Assembly (NCBI GenBank): GCA_963205465.1 | Contig: CAUJKG010000144.1 | Span: forward strand, 1 to 7,888 | Source of the DNA: Pseudomonadota bacterium | GTDB taxonomy: Bacteria > Pseudomonadota > Alphaproteobacteria > Rhizobiales > Xanthobacteraceae | Length of the DNA stretch: 7,888 bases | Direction: 5' to 3' | In this document: positions 6,559-7,888 of the stretch, in pieces | Position numbering within the stretch: position 1 is the first letter of the stretch | Layout of the letters: each line of letters starts with the position of its first letter | Program-made: the position numbers and the translations under genes | Notes under the pieces: generated by a model | Told to the model about the DNA's origin: nothing | What the model saw: only the letters and a program-made list of their open reading frames with translations | The model's database searches: none

Positions 6559-7888
6559 CTAAATAGAATCGCGCGGCTCCGGTGTATCACGCGATACATT
6601 GCCGTAGACAAACTCCCCACCGCTCAACGTCGCCTCGCACTTTATATCCGGCAGTTCGTCGACATCCACACGCAGAGGATCGCGAGCCAGGAACGCTATA
6701 TCGGCAAGGTTTCCGGGTACCAGCGGACCTTTGCAATCTTCCTCGAAGGTAAGACGGGCACCGGCCGTCGTCATTACTTTGATGGCCTCCGGCACGCTGA
6801 GAGATCCATGTTTGCCGACCGGACGGGAAGTTACGCGATCGCGCCGCGTGACGAGCGACCAGACATTCATCATCGGATTGCAGGGGATCGCGTCGGTGCC
6901 GCCGGCGACGGGGATTCCCGCATCGAGCATCTGGCGCACGGGAACGATGTAGTCCTGCTCTTCCTCGCTCAATTTGAGATAGCGTTCGGCAACCTTCCAG
7001 AGATGGAAGGTCGGGATGACAGTTACGTCAAGCCCTAGCTTTTGCACCCGGCTGACAATTTCCTTCGAACTTGTCGCAAGATGTTCGATCACCCACCGGC
7101 GGCCTTGGAGCGGATATTGCTCCGCGATGCGTTCGAACACAGGAAGGATCTTGTCAGCCCAGTCAGCGGCGATGACATGCACGCGCAGTCCATGCTTCGC
7201 TGCCGCCCAGCATAGCGTTTCGAACCGTTCCGGATCGTTGAACTGCTTCACGTAGCCGGAGAAGCTGATATCGGTCGAATCTCCTCGCGCGAGTTTGCCG
7301 ATCGCAGGATCGCCGCCGAAAGCAATATGCACCCCGGTAACCCGAAAGCGATTGTCGCCCAGTCCCCTGCCCTGCGCATAAGGCAGCCAATCGCGGAACA
7401 CCGTTTCCGCATCCTGCCATTCCTCGAGCAACGGATTGACCACGAGCGCGGTTCGCATCGTGAGCGCGCCACGATCATGCAGCCGCTTATAGAGTCCGAT
7501 CATCAGCGGCGCGCTGCCATGCCCCTCGTAGATGCTTGTTATGCCCTGAGCATGGTATATCCGCTGGGCGGCAAGCACGCTTTCCTCGCGCTCATATTCG
7601 CTGAAACGCGGCACGGCCGGCAGAAGATCGATCAGCGCCGCTTCCGGGAAATTTCGATCTATGATGATGCCGGTAGGTTCGCCACTGTCATCTTTTTCGA
7701 TTTCGAGACCGCGCGCCCGAGGCGTGGTTTCTCTCGTAATTCCGTTTAGCGCGAGCGCCGCGGAGTTCAGCGCGGTATAACAGGGCGGAAGGCTCCAATA
7801 CCCCGAAGGCGGCGTGATGCAGACCGGATTGTCCGGCGCTGCGCGATCCAGCTCGAAACGGTTCGGCGCGCGCTTCTCTTTCAGATAA
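6559..7888 (-). CDS. Amidohydrolase family 3 (YtcJ-like) metal-dependent hydrolase, C-terminal 442 residues
   Basis: The gene runs off the right edge; the first whole codon is at 7887 and the frame is open throughout, so the GTG at 7614 is internal. Family members are TIM-barrel hydrolases of about 530-600 residues, often acting on N-acyl or cyclic amide bonds. Seen here (numbered from the window edge): FELDRAAPDNPV (11-22), LNSAALALNGI (40-50), GEPTGIIID (69-77), GITSIYEGHG (115-124), VIEHLA (267-272) with likely metal ligand His269, GGTDAIPCNP (329-338) with likely Asp332, and the C-terminal GPLVPGNLADIAFLARDPL. The N-terminal HxH pair would lie outside the window. The middle motif, usually GVKxxxDG, reads GVHIAFGGD, and the usual HAIGD reads HVIAAD, so the subgroup is divergent. 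No signal peptide can be judged. It precedes the binding-protein gene by 44 bases in the same direction. Reaction and substrate unknown. Confidence 0.87.
   Translation of the reverse strand, partial: YLKEKRAPNRFELDRAAPDNPVCITPPSGYWSLPPCYTALNSAALALNGITRETTPRARGLEIEKDDSGEPTGIIIDRNFPEAALIDLLPAVPRFSEYEREESVLAAQRIYHAQGITSIYEGHGSAPLMIGLYKRLHDRGALTMRTALVVNPLLEEWQDAETVFRDWLPYAQGRGLGDNRFRVTGVHIAFGGDPAIGKLARGDSTDISFSGYVKQFNDPERFETLCWAAAKHGLRVHVIAADWADKILPVFERIAEQYPLQGRRWVIEHLATSSKEIVSRVQKLGLDVTVIPTFHLWKVAERYLKLSEEEQDYIVPVRQMLDAGIPVAGGTDAIPCNPMMNVWSLVTRRDRVTSRPVGKHGSLSVPEAIKVMTTAGARLTFEEDCKGPLVPGNLADIAFLARDPLRVDVDELPDIKCEATLSGGEFVYGNVSRDTPEPRDSI

Larger units (their letters stand above)
513..7888 (-). 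other. Predicted hydrolase-transporter operon
   Basis: Seven same-strand genes lie with gaps of 44, 7, -8, 11, 2 and 5 bases in the order amidohydrolase, binding protein, LivG-, LivF-, LivH-, LivM-like proteins, amidase. A complete importer is thus flanked by two hydrolases of unrelated families. No internal promoter or rho-independent terminator was recognised. The promoter, and any regulator gene, should lie beyond the right edge, where the operon may also contain further genes. Confidence 0.75.

Noticed and set aside
7612..7614. GTG as the start of the amidohydrolase
   Set aside because: The frame stays open to the window edge and the 91 upstream residues match the family (ELDRAAPDNPV, LNSAALALNGI, GEPTGIIID), so this codon is an internal valine.

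Overview
The window (7,888 bases, GC-rich) looks like chromosomal DNA of an alphaproteobacterium, most likely of the Hyphomicrobiales (Bradyrhizobium/Rhodopseudomonas-like). This rests on codon use, on the style of the Liv-type transporter proteins and on the YggS C-terminus. It is a judgement by eye, not a database result. I see no RNA genes, insertion sequences, CRISPR array or phage genes.

Layout. Bases 1-494 (+) hold the 3' part of a housekeeping gene for a YggS/PROSC-type pyridoxal-phosphate homeostasis protein. Everything from 513 to the right edge is one tightly packed gene train on the minus strand. In transcription order it holds an amidohydrolase-3 (YtcJ-like) metal-dependent hydrolase whose N-terminus lies beyond the right edge, a periplasmic branched-chain-amino-acid-type substrate-binding protein, two ATPases (LivG-like then LivF-like), two permeases (LivH-like then LivM-like), and an amidase-signature serine hydrolase. 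Intergenic distances are 44, 7, -8 (overlap), 11, 2 and 5 bases, which strongly suggests one operon. No promoter is visible inside it, so the promoter is probably beyond the right edge. The amidase ends 18 bases from the convergent end of the YggS gene.

How it fits together (inference). The binding protein captures a small amide-, amino-acid- or peptide-like solute in the periplasm. The LivH/LivM channel powered by LivG/LivF imports it. The two hydrolases, both of families that commonly cleave C-N bonds, would release ammonia or an amine plus a carboxylic acid. A catabolic or nitrogen-scavenging role for an unidentified amide or cyclic amide is the simplest reading; the substrate cannot be read from the sequence.

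The region is mostly an ordinary transport-plus-hydrolase operon. The points most worth a second look are the combination of two unrelated hydrolases with a complete five-part transporter, the divergent putative metal-site motifs of the amidohydrolase, and a possible Shine-Dalgarno-masking hairpin in front of the binding-protein gene.
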